A stretch of DNA of 11,129 nucleotides from Cephalothrix simula (taxonomy: Eukaryota > Nemertea > Palaeonemertea > Archinemertea > Cephalotrichidae): NCBI GenBank assembly GCA_035591015.1, contig JAXIUW010208065.1, positions 1 to 11,129 on the forward strand. Direction: 5' to 3'. The notes under the pieces are model-generated. The model did not search any database, was not told the origin of the DNA, and worked only from the letters and a program-made list of their open reading frames with translations. A program made the position numbers and the translations under genes. This document shows, piece after piece, positions 6,601 to 11,129 of the stretch. How positions within the stretch are numbered: position 1 is the stretch's first letter; every line of letters starts with the position of its first letter.

Positions 6601-8596
6601 TAATCAACGAGGCGTGACTTTAATAACTTCTTCATAACCGAGAAAAAGCTTCAAGACGAATGAAATCACTTGAAAGTCCCGTAAGGGTTCTCTAAAATGA
6701 CCTGCTTCATTCATTTCTATCACACTTGGACTAACTTCTACTCCAGGAATGAATGTCCTACCTCAGTGTATGAATTGTTATACAAGAAGGGCAAAATAAT
6801 CCCTAAGAAAAATTATCTCTGCCACACTGATCGGTATGTCGACGAATTGGATTTCGACAAAAACATCAACCCATAAACAACTTTGAGACGTACCTGTGTA
6901 ACATAAAAAGCTTCAGATTTTTTGTAAAGGCCAATGATTCCTGAAACTAGTCGTGGCAATTGTTCCTGAAGTTTATCTAATGTCATAATCTGAGACATAT
7001 GCCCAATTGCTTCCACAATGATAACCCGTAACTGAAACATAATTCGAAATGTTTAAATTCAATCTAAATTAAAGTAAGAATAAATTGGAGATTTACAATT
7101 TGGTTAATTACCTTGGATTCGTTAGTTTTTAGCCATACATTAAAAAGGACCTCATAAGCGGAATAAATTTCAGTTGCGAATGATTCCTTCCTGACTGATG
7201 GGTCGGGAGCATTATCAATGTTGGCAATGTAATCAAGAATAGCTTCACTAAATTTAGCAAGAGCTGAAAAACAAAATATCTAGTGATGGTAAAAAATATC
7301 AAAAAGAATTGCTTAAAATAAATACAAACATACAAAAAAAATAACATTTATATTTTACCTGATGAGAATACCCATCGCATATTATCTTGTTTCGCCATTC
7401 CAAGCATAGGCAGAAGTGTACCAAGAACAGGACGGGCGAATGGTATCATGCCATACACTGAAGAAAAAAGTACTACGTGTAATACAAACACTACATATAC
7501 ACCTAACTGGGTAAAAGTGTGATAAAAATGGATATATCGCATGAGTGGTAATATTTTATTCACGAGCCGTAGGCAAGTGAAATTTATACGATTACGGCGT
7601 TCAAAAAAGTATGGATTCACATAGTCTGAGATGTCTAAGTGACGACTCAAACCTTAAAATTTTAGTTATAACTTTCGAAATTTGAATTTTGTCGCACTTT
7701 TGTAACACCGGCGTCTTTGTTATCGGCTATTTCAATATTTCGCTGATTCAAACGGTTTTTTTCAGTTGGTGACTAACAGCTTAGATATAATGCATTGCAT
7801 GAAAAATCAAAGAAGACGCATACCATTTGCAATAGCAAGATTTCCAACGGTCTGAACAACGAAAAAATGTGGCAAGGAACCAGGTAAAAGTTTTTTCAAA
7901 ATCTCTTCCATAACTTCATTGACATATTTGCGTCCAATGGCAACCAAAACACCACTAGCAGCTGTTTGCCAATCGGGAATTACTTCCTTAAAGCAAAATT
8001 AATGGATGGTTACACATGTAATTGTAATTATCTAATTGACATAGATACAATGGTACTTACTTTGCTTCTTGTCATCTCGTCCAGAGCTTGTTTTACTAAT
8101 TCAACAGCCAAAGGTTGGTCTATTTGATCTCGTACTTCATTTATCATTTTTTCCATAGTTGATAAAATAACAACTCGATGTGATTGTGGCAACTACATAA
8201 GGAACATATTCAATTGTAAAAAAGTCGGTTTGCCACATTACTTAAAATATATTATGTTAATGAAAATTTCTTTCCTTACCTTTGAGTGTTTAGCAAGATA
8301 ATAGTGGCAAGTTGTAAGTACCATATTTGGCTGCTTTTTTCCAAGTTCGACAAGTGATGAACTGATGATCTCTCTGACATTGCTATTTTTATCATGAGCA
8401 GCATCAATAAGGGCCATTGTCATTTCTATAAAAAAGTTAAAACATATAATTAAATCTTTTTTATTCCTTAAGAGAGCCACAATTTTCCTAAAGACCTTTC
8501 AAAATATTGGCAGTGAGTGGTCAAATAAAGCTAAAATAAAATTTTAAATAATAAATCATCAAAGGTATTTTACTCACTAATCAATGCAAAAGTCAT
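536..8596 (-). CDS. MROH1: MROH1-like HEAT-repeat gene, N-terminal part, 18 exons (17 firm)
   Basis: This multi-exon gene runs right to left and its 3' end lies outside the window. Spliced, the exons give about 644 residues, aligning by recall with the N-terminal 40% of vertebrate MROH1/HEATR7A (about 1,640 aa). Diagnostic matches include MALIDAAHDK near the start, LDEMTRSK, PDWQTAASGVLVA, LLPMLGMAKQDN, NAPDPSVRK, KLQEQLPRLVSGIIGLYKK, EFIVQQCAL and VLWPLLLEYL. Every intron is GT-AG and every phase joins without a stop. The family consists of alpha-helical HEAT repeats; the vertebrate protein has been reported as lysosome-associated, which is family knowledge and not visible here. No signal peptide or membrane segment is seen. 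The remaining exons should lie to the left of position 1. Identification as MROH1 rather than MROH2 or another paralog rests on recalled similarity only. Confidence 0.93.
728..786 (-). CDS. MROH1: MROH1-like exon 17
   Basis: This 59-nt exon has acceptor attaaatttag and donor GTACGT. After the split aspartate it encodes NAMSDDKWSHKNWEDLLLK, phase 0 at the end. This is the family's acidic linker and W-E segment (vertebrate EEWEEKLLMF). Both neighbouring junctions keep the frame. Confidence 0.9.
787..1437 (-). other. MROH1-like intron 16, 651 bp
   Basis: Nothing coding is seen. It contains a small CGTGAG array (1266-1282, about 2.8 units) next to CpG-containing words (tcgtgattttcgcgaaacgg). The section 1030-1190 is less AT-rich than the rest and could be an old repeat, but no terminal repeats or tail were found. 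Confidence 0.7.
1438..1579 (-). CDS. MROH1: MROH1-like exon 16
   Basis: The acceptor is gttaattttag and the donor is GTACAT. The exon has 47 codons plus one base, encoding VMAGCPLNGRNRGVHVLAAM, QALTPILHPELVELW and ATVIPKLLHYLE. It aligns with vertebrate SPYLGDGRGAAALRLLSVLHPNIHPLL ... TVPLLLGYLDE. Confidence 0.95.
1580..2134 (-). other. MROH1-like intron 15, 555 bp
   Basis: This is mostly AT-rich sequence without recognisable structure. The part at 1750-1930 has a higher GC content and could be an old repeat fragment. No hairpin, tail or coding segment was identified. Confidence 0.7.
2135..2175 (-). CDS. MROH1: MROH1-like exon 15, 41-nt micro-exon
   Basis: This is a very short exon between acceptor tttttttcag and donor GTACGC. 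It completes an alanine codon and encodes NIGKPPALITRLL, ending in phase 0. Skipping it would lose the conserved SLPSPYAVTGRLLV-like segment and break the frame (41 nt). The phases on both sides (1 in, 0 out) and the family alignment make it convincing despite its size. Confidence 0.9.
2240..2780. repeat. CpG-rich degenerate minisatellite filling the intron between exons 14 and 15
   Basis: Words such as GATACGCGA, AATACGCGA, CGTATTCTCCAATG and CAATGTGCGGATACG recur at irregular spacing across about 540 bp. Copies include the regions near 2287, 2402, 2463, 2557 and 2715. The host intron spans 2176-2790, so the repeat makes up nearly all of it. The CpG density is far above the AT-rich surroundings. 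A clean unit length cannot be fixed by eye. Confidence 0.75.
2619..2670. repeat. Two-copy 26-bp tandem repeat
   Basis: Copy one is 2619-2644 and copy two 2645-2670, beginning acaatgtgcgactggacga; they differ at one base (c/a). This is the youngest duplication inside the larger minisatellite. Confidence 0.92.
2791..2935 (-). CDS. MROH1: MROH1-like exon 14
   Basis: The acceptor is cttttttcag and the donor is GTAAAA. The exon has 48 codons plus one base, encoding VLWPLLLEYLIPVQYTDAFG, QLCKSIAHTANKKYEQKADD and YAIDFEVQ. This matches vertebrate VLWPYLLQFLTPVRFTGAL and the following charged helix. The intron before it is 104 bp. Confidence 0.96.
3040..3144 (-). CDS. MROH1: MROH1-like exon 13
   Basis: This exon has 35 codons, phase 0 to 0, with acceptor atttttcag. 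The donor GTTAGA is weaker than its neighbours. It encodes GRRPTDPEYVTNAALRSMC and DNILMLATTTVECMEP. It corresponds to the family's variable linker followed by the helix that ends just before VLWP. Confidence 0.92.
3145..3722 (-). other. MROH1-like intron 12, 578 bp, with diverged CpG words
   Basis: Positions about 3240-3580 are less AT-rich and hold words like those of the 2240-2780 minisatellite (ccggatacgcaag, taccgcatattcttat). They may be remote copies. A small inverted repeat gtcacc/ggtgac sits at 3380-3394. No coding segment belongs here. Confidence 0.55.
3723..3845 (-). CDS. MROH1: MROH1-like exon 12
   Basis: This exon has 41 codons, phase 0 to 0, with acceptor tatatttgaag and donor GTGAGT. 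It encodes VKQRFAQCIIAMADHNYLEL, DGGDLMVEFIVQQCAL and TDENL. The family motif HGYLEQPGG ... IEYIVQQCAL is clearly present. The acceptor has a weak pyrimidine tract, but the VK start continues NNK exactly as in vertebrates. Confidence 0.96.
3846..4160 (-). other. MROH1-like intron 11, 315 bp
   Basis: This is AT-rich sequence, with nothing recognised apart from the splice sites. Confidence 0.8.
4161..4234 (-). CDS. MROH1: MROH1-like exon 11
   Basis: This is a 74-nt exon with acceptor tttacttccag and donor GTAATT. It encodes G (split) then EHLEDKKPLIISGLKIMF and AETNNK, ending in phase 0. The vertebrate equivalent is EVKKPFILSSMKLPLLDTNNK, with the KKP and TNNK landmarks conserved. Confidence 0.94.
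4235..5031 (-). other. MROH1-like intron 10, 797 bp
   Basis: No repeat or exon was recognised. A 64-codon open stretch on the plus strand (4710-4904) has no recognisable domain and is treated as chance. A run of ctcgt words (4917-4990) is a weak local repeat. Confidence 0.7.
5032..5145 (-). CDS. MROH1: MROH1-like exon 10
   Basis: This is a 114-nt exon (2 + 111 + 1) with acceptor aattttag and donor GTAAAT. After the split codon it encodes QSFSNRIVGFLINKLENNNE and KIRIGALAIFRHIINSA. The end matches the vertebrate RVGTLQVLRHVINSA. The intron before it is 99 bp. Confidence 0.95.
5245..5323 (-). CDS. MROH1: MROH1-like exon 9
   Basis: The acceptor is attggtttttag. The exon encodes VCQPIDYSQTLTIKNHNELL and RCFAVL plus one base; the family has VLRCFTVL here. 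The 3' end carries tandem potential donors, GTAAGT at 5244 and GTAAAG at 5240. Only the first leaves the phase (one extra base) that fits the next exon, so it is chosen. Confidence 0.92.
5324..5840 (-). other. MROH1-like intron 8, 517 bp, with a GC-rich insert-like segment
   Basis: Positions about 5400-5700 are clearly less AT-rich than the flanks and look like an inserted sequence. They include the perfect palindrome TTTCCCCGGGGAAA (5633-5646). There is no tail, terminal repeat or coding similarity that I can name. Confidence 0.5.
5841..5933 (-). CDS. MROH1: MROH1-like exon 8
   Basis: This exon has 31 codons, phase 0 to 0, with acceptor gttatttcag and a perfect GTAAGT donor. It encodes GLCMVLQAATAGGSMILEP and then LLENVLSNLFPQ. 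It fills the family segment equivalent to LGQILEAAVSVGSRTLETQLDALL. The intron before it, 960 bp, is the largest in the window and holds the hairpin element. Confidence 0.93.
6083..6309. mobile_element. Fold-back (MITE-like) element with a perfect 32-bp hairpin core
   Basis: The arms 6159-6190 and 6200-6231 are perfect 32-base inverted repeats around a nine-base loop (tataaattt). The pairing continues without gaps for another 46 bases on each side (6113-6158 with 6232-6277, 38 of 46 matching). A weaker match (tgttgaataatcac with gtgataatcaaca) carries it to about 6083 and 6309. It lies in intron 7 of the MROH1-like gene. No transposase or clear target-site duplication was found. A non-autonomous DNA transposon is the simplest reading. 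Confidence 0.75.
6337..6459. repeat. Diverged direct repeat pair
   Basis: Copy one (6337-6373, aagaaaatgcccggtacaaa...) and copy two (6427-6459, aagaaatgccggtataaaag...) share most bases and both end in tgtccc. They lie just outside the fold-back element, separated by about 50 bases, which contain a GTATACATGGTATAC palindrome. The origin is unknown. Confidence 0.65.
6460..6893 (-). other. Remainder of MROH1-like intron 7
   Basis: This is AT-rich and nothing was recognised. The whole intron is 5934-6893 (960 bp). Confidence 0.75.
6894..7031 (-). CDS. MROH1: MROH1-like exon 7
   Basis: This exon has 46 codons, phase 0 to 0, with acceptor atgtttcag and donor GTACGT. It encodes LRVIIVEAIGHMSQIM, then DKLQEQLPRLVSGIIGLYKK and SEAFYVTQ. 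This aligns with vertebrate LRLAVVEALGPMSHLL ... LEEQLPKLLPGILALYKKH. It is two consecutive HEAT helices. Confidence 0.96.
7112..7263 (-). CDS. MROH1: MROH1-like exon 6
   Basis: This 152-nt exon has acceptor tttttcag and donor GTAATT. After the split alanine codon it encodes LAKFSEAILDYIANIDNAPD, then PSVRKESFATEIYSAYEVLF and NVWLKTNESK. The matching vertebrate text is SESILEYLANLDRAPDPTVRKDAFATDIFSAYDVLF. It ends in phase 0. Confidence 0.96.
7359..7457 (-). CDS. MROH1: MROH1-like exon 5
   Basis: The acceptor has a strong pyrimidine tract ending ttcttcag and the donor is GTAAAA. The exon is 99 nt (2 + 96 + 1), encoding VYGMIPFARPVLGTLLPMLG and then MAKQDNMRWVFSS. This is among the most conserved segments of the family (vertebrate LLPVLGTAKQDSVR). 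Phase 1 at both ends joins cleanly to its neighbours. Confidence 0.96.
7458..7823 (-). other. MROH1-like intron 4, 366 bp
   Basis: Nothing was recognised except splice sites. The minus strand stays open into it from exon 5 because no stop happens to occur, which is read-through and not coding. Confidence 0.8.
7824..7986 (-). CDS. MROH1: MROH1-like exon 4
   Basis: This exon has 54 codons plus one base, running from acceptor gctttaag to donor GTATGC. It begins EVIPDWQTAASGVLVAIG, continues with VNEVMEEILKK and LPHFFVVQTVGNLAIAN. The vertebrate equivalent reads PEWQQAASGVLVAVG, then SKVMEEVLSKF and VLHTLANLSVANV. The intron before it is 74 bp, the shortest in the window. Confidence 0.96.
8061..8192 (-). 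CDS. MROH1: MROH1-like exon 3
   Basis: This exon has 44 codons, phase 0 to 0, between acceptor ttatgtag and a perfect GTAAGT donor. It encodes LPQSHRVVILSTMEKM, then a charged helix, and ends QALDEMTRSK. This matches the vertebrate stretch HRAVILRAMERV ... NEMTRAK in the same order after the first HEAT unit. The intron before it is only 87 bp. Confidence 0.95.
8280..8425 (-). CDS. MROH1: MROH1-like exon 2, first HEAT repeat
   Basis: The acceptor is a T-rich tract ending in tatag; the donor is GTAAGG. Two bases complete a codon, then 48 codons run from MTMALIDAAHDKN through SSSLVELGKKQPN to LAKHSK, ending in phase 0. The ATG at 8423 and the one two codons later are alternative starts if exon 1 is wrong. 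The order DAA-DK-VRE-LGxxxP is the typical MROH1 N-terminal helix pair. Confidence 0.93.
8578..8596 (-). CDS. MROH1: Candidate exon 1 of MROH1-like gene (start codon)
   Basis: The ATG at 8596-8594 opens MTFALI and leaves one base before a GTGAGT donor at 8577. Joined to exon 2 (phase 1) it gives MTFALIKMTMALID, adding about seven residues before the conserved LIDAA. Vertebrate MROH1 also has around ten residues before its matching LLDA. An in-frame TGA lies just upstream of this ATG, and an AG with a modest pyrimidine stretch (cttgttgccag, ending about 8616) could precede it. The alternative is that exon 2 itself carries the start codon and this segment is intron. Transcript evidence would decide. 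Confidence 0.4.
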
Positions 8597-8729
8597 GTTT
8601 CATTTCATATACCAACTGGCAACAAGATATAGTACGAACAAGATTTCAGGTTTGATACAATATATATAACACACTCTGTGGTGGTTGATACGAATTATAT
8701 CACGTGTGTTCTGGTGTCTAACTGAAAAA

Positions 8730-8761
8730 AGCACGAGGGGCTTGTCCCCGAGTGCTTTATT
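8730..8761. repeat. Hairpin upstream of the gene
   Basis: AAAGCAC-GA-GGGG and CCCC-GA-GTGCTTT form an inverted repeat with a two-base internal mismatch around cttgt. On the plus strand it is followed by a T-rich stretch. Such stable short hairpins are common in retroelement 3' regions, but none is recognised here. Confidence 0.55.
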
Positions 8762-9060
8762 TAGTTAGGGATTAAACAATGTTAGTTCATGTCTTCCTCC
8801 GGAGAGCTCACGCCAAGGGGTCTGCAGAGTCTATAAGAGACCTAGGTCCTACGCACACACACACATGTATATTAAGACATGCCAAGCAAAGTGATGCAAG
8901 AAGAATTTGTCAGAGAAGATGGCTTTTAATTGACATTAGAAACCTTATGTAGAATTTACTTGTAACTTTTACTCCATCAAATCCATCAAAGGTCATCAAT
9001 CATTTTGTATTAAAATTATAACATCTATTATATGAGTGAAATAAATAATCTAATCTAAAC
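8762..9060 (+). repeat. Possible degenerate non-LTR retrotransposon 3' fragment
   Basis: The plus strand shows a short (AC)n run (8853-8864) and an open stretch ending at a stop near 8952 (RHAKQSDARRICQRRW...). An AT-rich stretch follows, with AATAAA-like words and aataatctaatctaa at 9040-9058. The order resembles the C-terminus plus 3' UTR of a LINE. No reverse transcriptase motif is visible, so this is weak. Confidence 0.2.
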
Positions 9061-9376
9061 CAACTACAACTGGCATCGGTAGCTTAAATTAAATTTCTCC
9101 CTACTGGCAGATTAATTGCCTGGTTGGGGGTTTTTCTGGTATTAGAGACCTTGAAATAGTACCAAATGTGTATGGTAGTGGAGAGGGTTGGATGACCCCC
9201 TTTTAAACCCTAGCATGAATCCTGACTACTTAACAAGCTGATCTGTTGAAAAAAAGAAAAACTAAAGGCCACTTTACAAAAATCTTTGTGCAATCAATTT
9301 ACTAAAAAGTTCCTGCCTTCATCTCCAGGCTGAGACCTCTAACCTAAGTTGATTGAGACTGCTAAGCATAGCTCTC

Positions 9377-9610
9377 CAGAAGAGGAAATGACATGTCCAA
9401 CAATGTCATTTAATCACCGGCATTCGCATAACTAAATGGAGAACAAAATGAAGAAAAATTAAGAATACAGTAATGGTAATGGTAATTTCGCGACATCTGT
9501 AAATTCATAGATGTTGCGAAATTGCCATTTCTGTATTCTTAATTTTTCTTCATTTTGTTCTACATACCGGTGATTATATGACATTGGTGAACATGTCATT
9601 TCCTCCTCTG
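9377..9610. mobile_element. Second fold-back (MITE-like) element, 234 bp
   Basis: The left arm (9377-9498) and right arm (9509-9610) are inverted copies around a ten-base loop (gtaaattcat). Outer arms: cagaagaggaaatgacatgt against the complement of acatgtcatttcctcctctg. Inner arms include gaacaaaatgaagaaaaatt and its complement, matching over about 30 bases. The left arm has extra sequence near 9421-9440 and a short extra taatgg-like unit near 9470. No target-site duplication or transposase was found. It lies upstream of the gene's coding start and could sit in a leader intron. Confidence 0.8.
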
Positions 9611-9761
9611 TTTAATACAAATGAAGTTTAAAACAAAACTGAAATATGCCCACTCTTGCAGAAAAGAATCAATATTGAAATTAGGCATCTATCGTAACAT
9701 CCTAACCTTTAATTTTTTTTGATAATGGAAAATTTGAGAGATGATGAGATGTATGACTTAC

Positions 9762-9840
9762 CTCAACCAATGAATTTTTGGTACAAGGAGCCCCCATATA
9801 ATTCCCCAGCTTCTTTGCTGTTTGCATACCTTTGAAAAAC
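9762..9840 (-). other. Possible non-coding leader exon (3' end at 9762; 5' end arbitrary)
   Basis: A perfect GTAAGT donor on the minus strand begins at 9761. The exon before it would hold a 22-codon open stretch from ATG at 9827 (MQTAKKLGNYMG ... NSLVE). That stretch closes soon after splicing to exon 2 (GAG AAA TGA) or to the candidate acceptor before exon 1. It therefore cannot supply the MROH1 N-terminus, but it could be a 5' leader with a short upstream ORF. The 5' boundary is unknown and the donor may be chance. Confidence 0.25.
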
Positions 9841-10579
9841 TTCTGTGTCACCTAAACCACAAGCTGGTGAACATGTTGAAGTTGAAATTGAAATTTGAAA
9901 ATAGATATATTTCATAATCTCAATAAACTGATATTTTCCAGAAAAAGCAGTGCCAGTAGGGCCTATTTGATTTTTATTTTATTTGTGCGGATGATACACT
10001 GGCATGCTTTGAGATAAATTGCCCCCTTGTCGTTGACCAGGAGGATTGCCAAGCTGGACTCCTGTGTATCACACTTTTATTGATATTTTCTCTCTTGTAG
10101 TCTTCTTGATCCAAATTTTTTCCCGGGTTTTAAAAATGGACATGATAGATTAATCATCTAGCCAATTACAAACATTAAAAATGGATTTATATGGAATTAA
10201 GAGGAATCAAGAGTATTAATTAACTATTATAGATTTTGATGTTATAACCTTTCTCCCGAAATTCAATCTGTAAATAGTGATAAAAAATTTTGTATCTGTA
10301 CCATGTTTTATTGTTTACAACACGAGTCTTACTGTTAATTTTCATTGTTAATGCACGTGCCCCTTCAGAGCCTCACTAAGGCCATACTGGAAAAGGTTTT
10401 AGCCTACTGCCTTAGGTTATTCCAGCAGAATTTCAACCTACCAGCGATATCTTACCACCATTTTTTTCACAAAAAATCTACTGGAGCAGATACTTACAAC
10501 AGCTTTGTGCTAATGGGCAATGGCTAGTTTTCCTGAAAGTCATTTTTCTTGCATGTTAATTATGTTGATGGCAAAAAAT

Positions 10580-10770
10580 GGCCATGCCGTCATTTTTGTA
10601 CCCTACCGGCATGATTATTGCTGGTCGTAATTGGCTTACCGGTACCATATCCCTACCGCCATAACAAACTTTTTGTCAATGACTTACCGGTACCAGCATA
10701 TTTACCGTCAACCAAATTTTTTCATCTTGAATTACCGAATTATATATAGCTCTGGTAGGCTAATTTTTCT
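10580..10770. repeat. Cluster of TACCGG/CCGGTA words
   Basis: cttaccggtacca occurs twice (near 10633 and 10683), with further ctaccggcatg, ccctaccgcc, taccgtc and taccg words across about 190 bases. The core taccggta is itself palindromic. It looks like a degenerate repeat, but no regular period can be assigned. Confidence 0.5.
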
Positions 10771-11129
10771 GGTATGGCACTAAAGGGCATCAGGGGCGAG
10801 TCCCAAACTGTAGAATTTGCCCTGTGCCACTAACTTATTGGGAGTGCACCCACGATCAATTATTGGGCAGTGATACTAAAAAATCGCGCAAGGTATTCAA
10901 AATATCGTGCAATAACGATTTTTTTGTGCATAATTACAGAAAAAGTCAATTGAATTTATTTACTTTCGGGTCAAATTGACAAGGTTAAAAAATTATTTAC
11001 TTCCTTCAAAAATTGTTCTGAAGTACCGTAAAATGGGGTTACTTTTGCCATTTTGTATTAAAATTTTGAAATGTTTTAAAAAGCAACTTATCAGCATTAA
11101 ATCGCTTTGTTATTATGCTTAAATTATAA

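Larger units (their letters stand above)
9611..11129. other. Upstream AT-rich DNA without a recognised gene
   Basis: Apart from the possible leader exon, I see no coding exons on either strand. A 60-codon plus-strand open stretch (10345-10527) has no recognisable domain. Small inverted repeats occur: tgatacac/gtgtatca (9992-9999 and 10064-10071), and tggcac..agggca with tgccctgtgcca (10775-10829). No convincing promoter element was found. Confidence 0.6.

Noticed and set aside
7129-7347. Minus-strand open stretch overlapping exon 6
   Set aside because: It reads exon 6 in another frame plus intron; the frame that continues the MROH1 alignment is the one annotated.
10345-10527. Plus-strand 60-codon stretch (MLMHVPLQSL...)
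   Set aside because: No domain recognised and no supporting splice sites or neighbours; kept as non-coding.
1-11129. tRNA or rRNA genes
   Set aside because: No convincing A/B-box pairs, cloverleaf or rRNA core words were seen on either strand by eye; a covariance-model scan would settle it.

Overview
The window is animal nuclear DNA, AT-rich, dominated by one large multi-exon gene on the minus strand. The gene is recognised from the sequence as a homolog of MROH1 (Maestro heat-like repeat family member 1, formerly HEATR7A), a HEAT-repeat protein of roughly 1,640 residues in vertebrates. I could place 17 coding exons with high confidence plus a candidate first exon. All are joined by GT-AG introns, all reading phases agree, and together they encode about 644 residues of the N-terminal part. 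The 3' part of the gene (roughly the last 1,000 residues) lies beyond position 1. Short introns (74 bp to about 1 kb), low GC, a eukaryotic repeat landscape and many ACATGTA-type words suggest an invertebrate, probably marine, but I cannot name the phylum.

Layout from right to left, the direction of transcription. Positions 8597-11129 are upstream DNA. They hold a 234-bp fold-back element (9377-9610), a possible non-coding leader exon with a perfect GTAAGT donor (ending at 9762), a possible degenerate LINE tail near 8730-9060, a cluster of TACCGG-type words (about 10580-10770), and no convincing second gene. Positions 536-8596 carry the gene. Its larger introns hold a 32-bp perfect hairpin within a longer fold-back element (6083-6309), a diverged direct repeat, a palindrome, and a CpG-rich degenerate minisatellite that fills almost all of the intron at 2176-2790. 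Positions 1-535 are the next intron, with a degenerate GCTGGAAGGACG minisatellite and, at the extreme edge, an AATAAA plus (ATTC)5 tail like the 3' end of a non-LTR retrotransposon.

There is no operon, CRISPR array, tRNA, rRNA or prokaryotic system here. The biology is a single conserved HEAT-repeat gene interrupted by introns rich in repeats and fold-back elements. The most useful results are the reconstructed exon structure, including a 41-nt micro-exon, and the two fold-back elements. I found nothing that amounts to a demonstrably new system.
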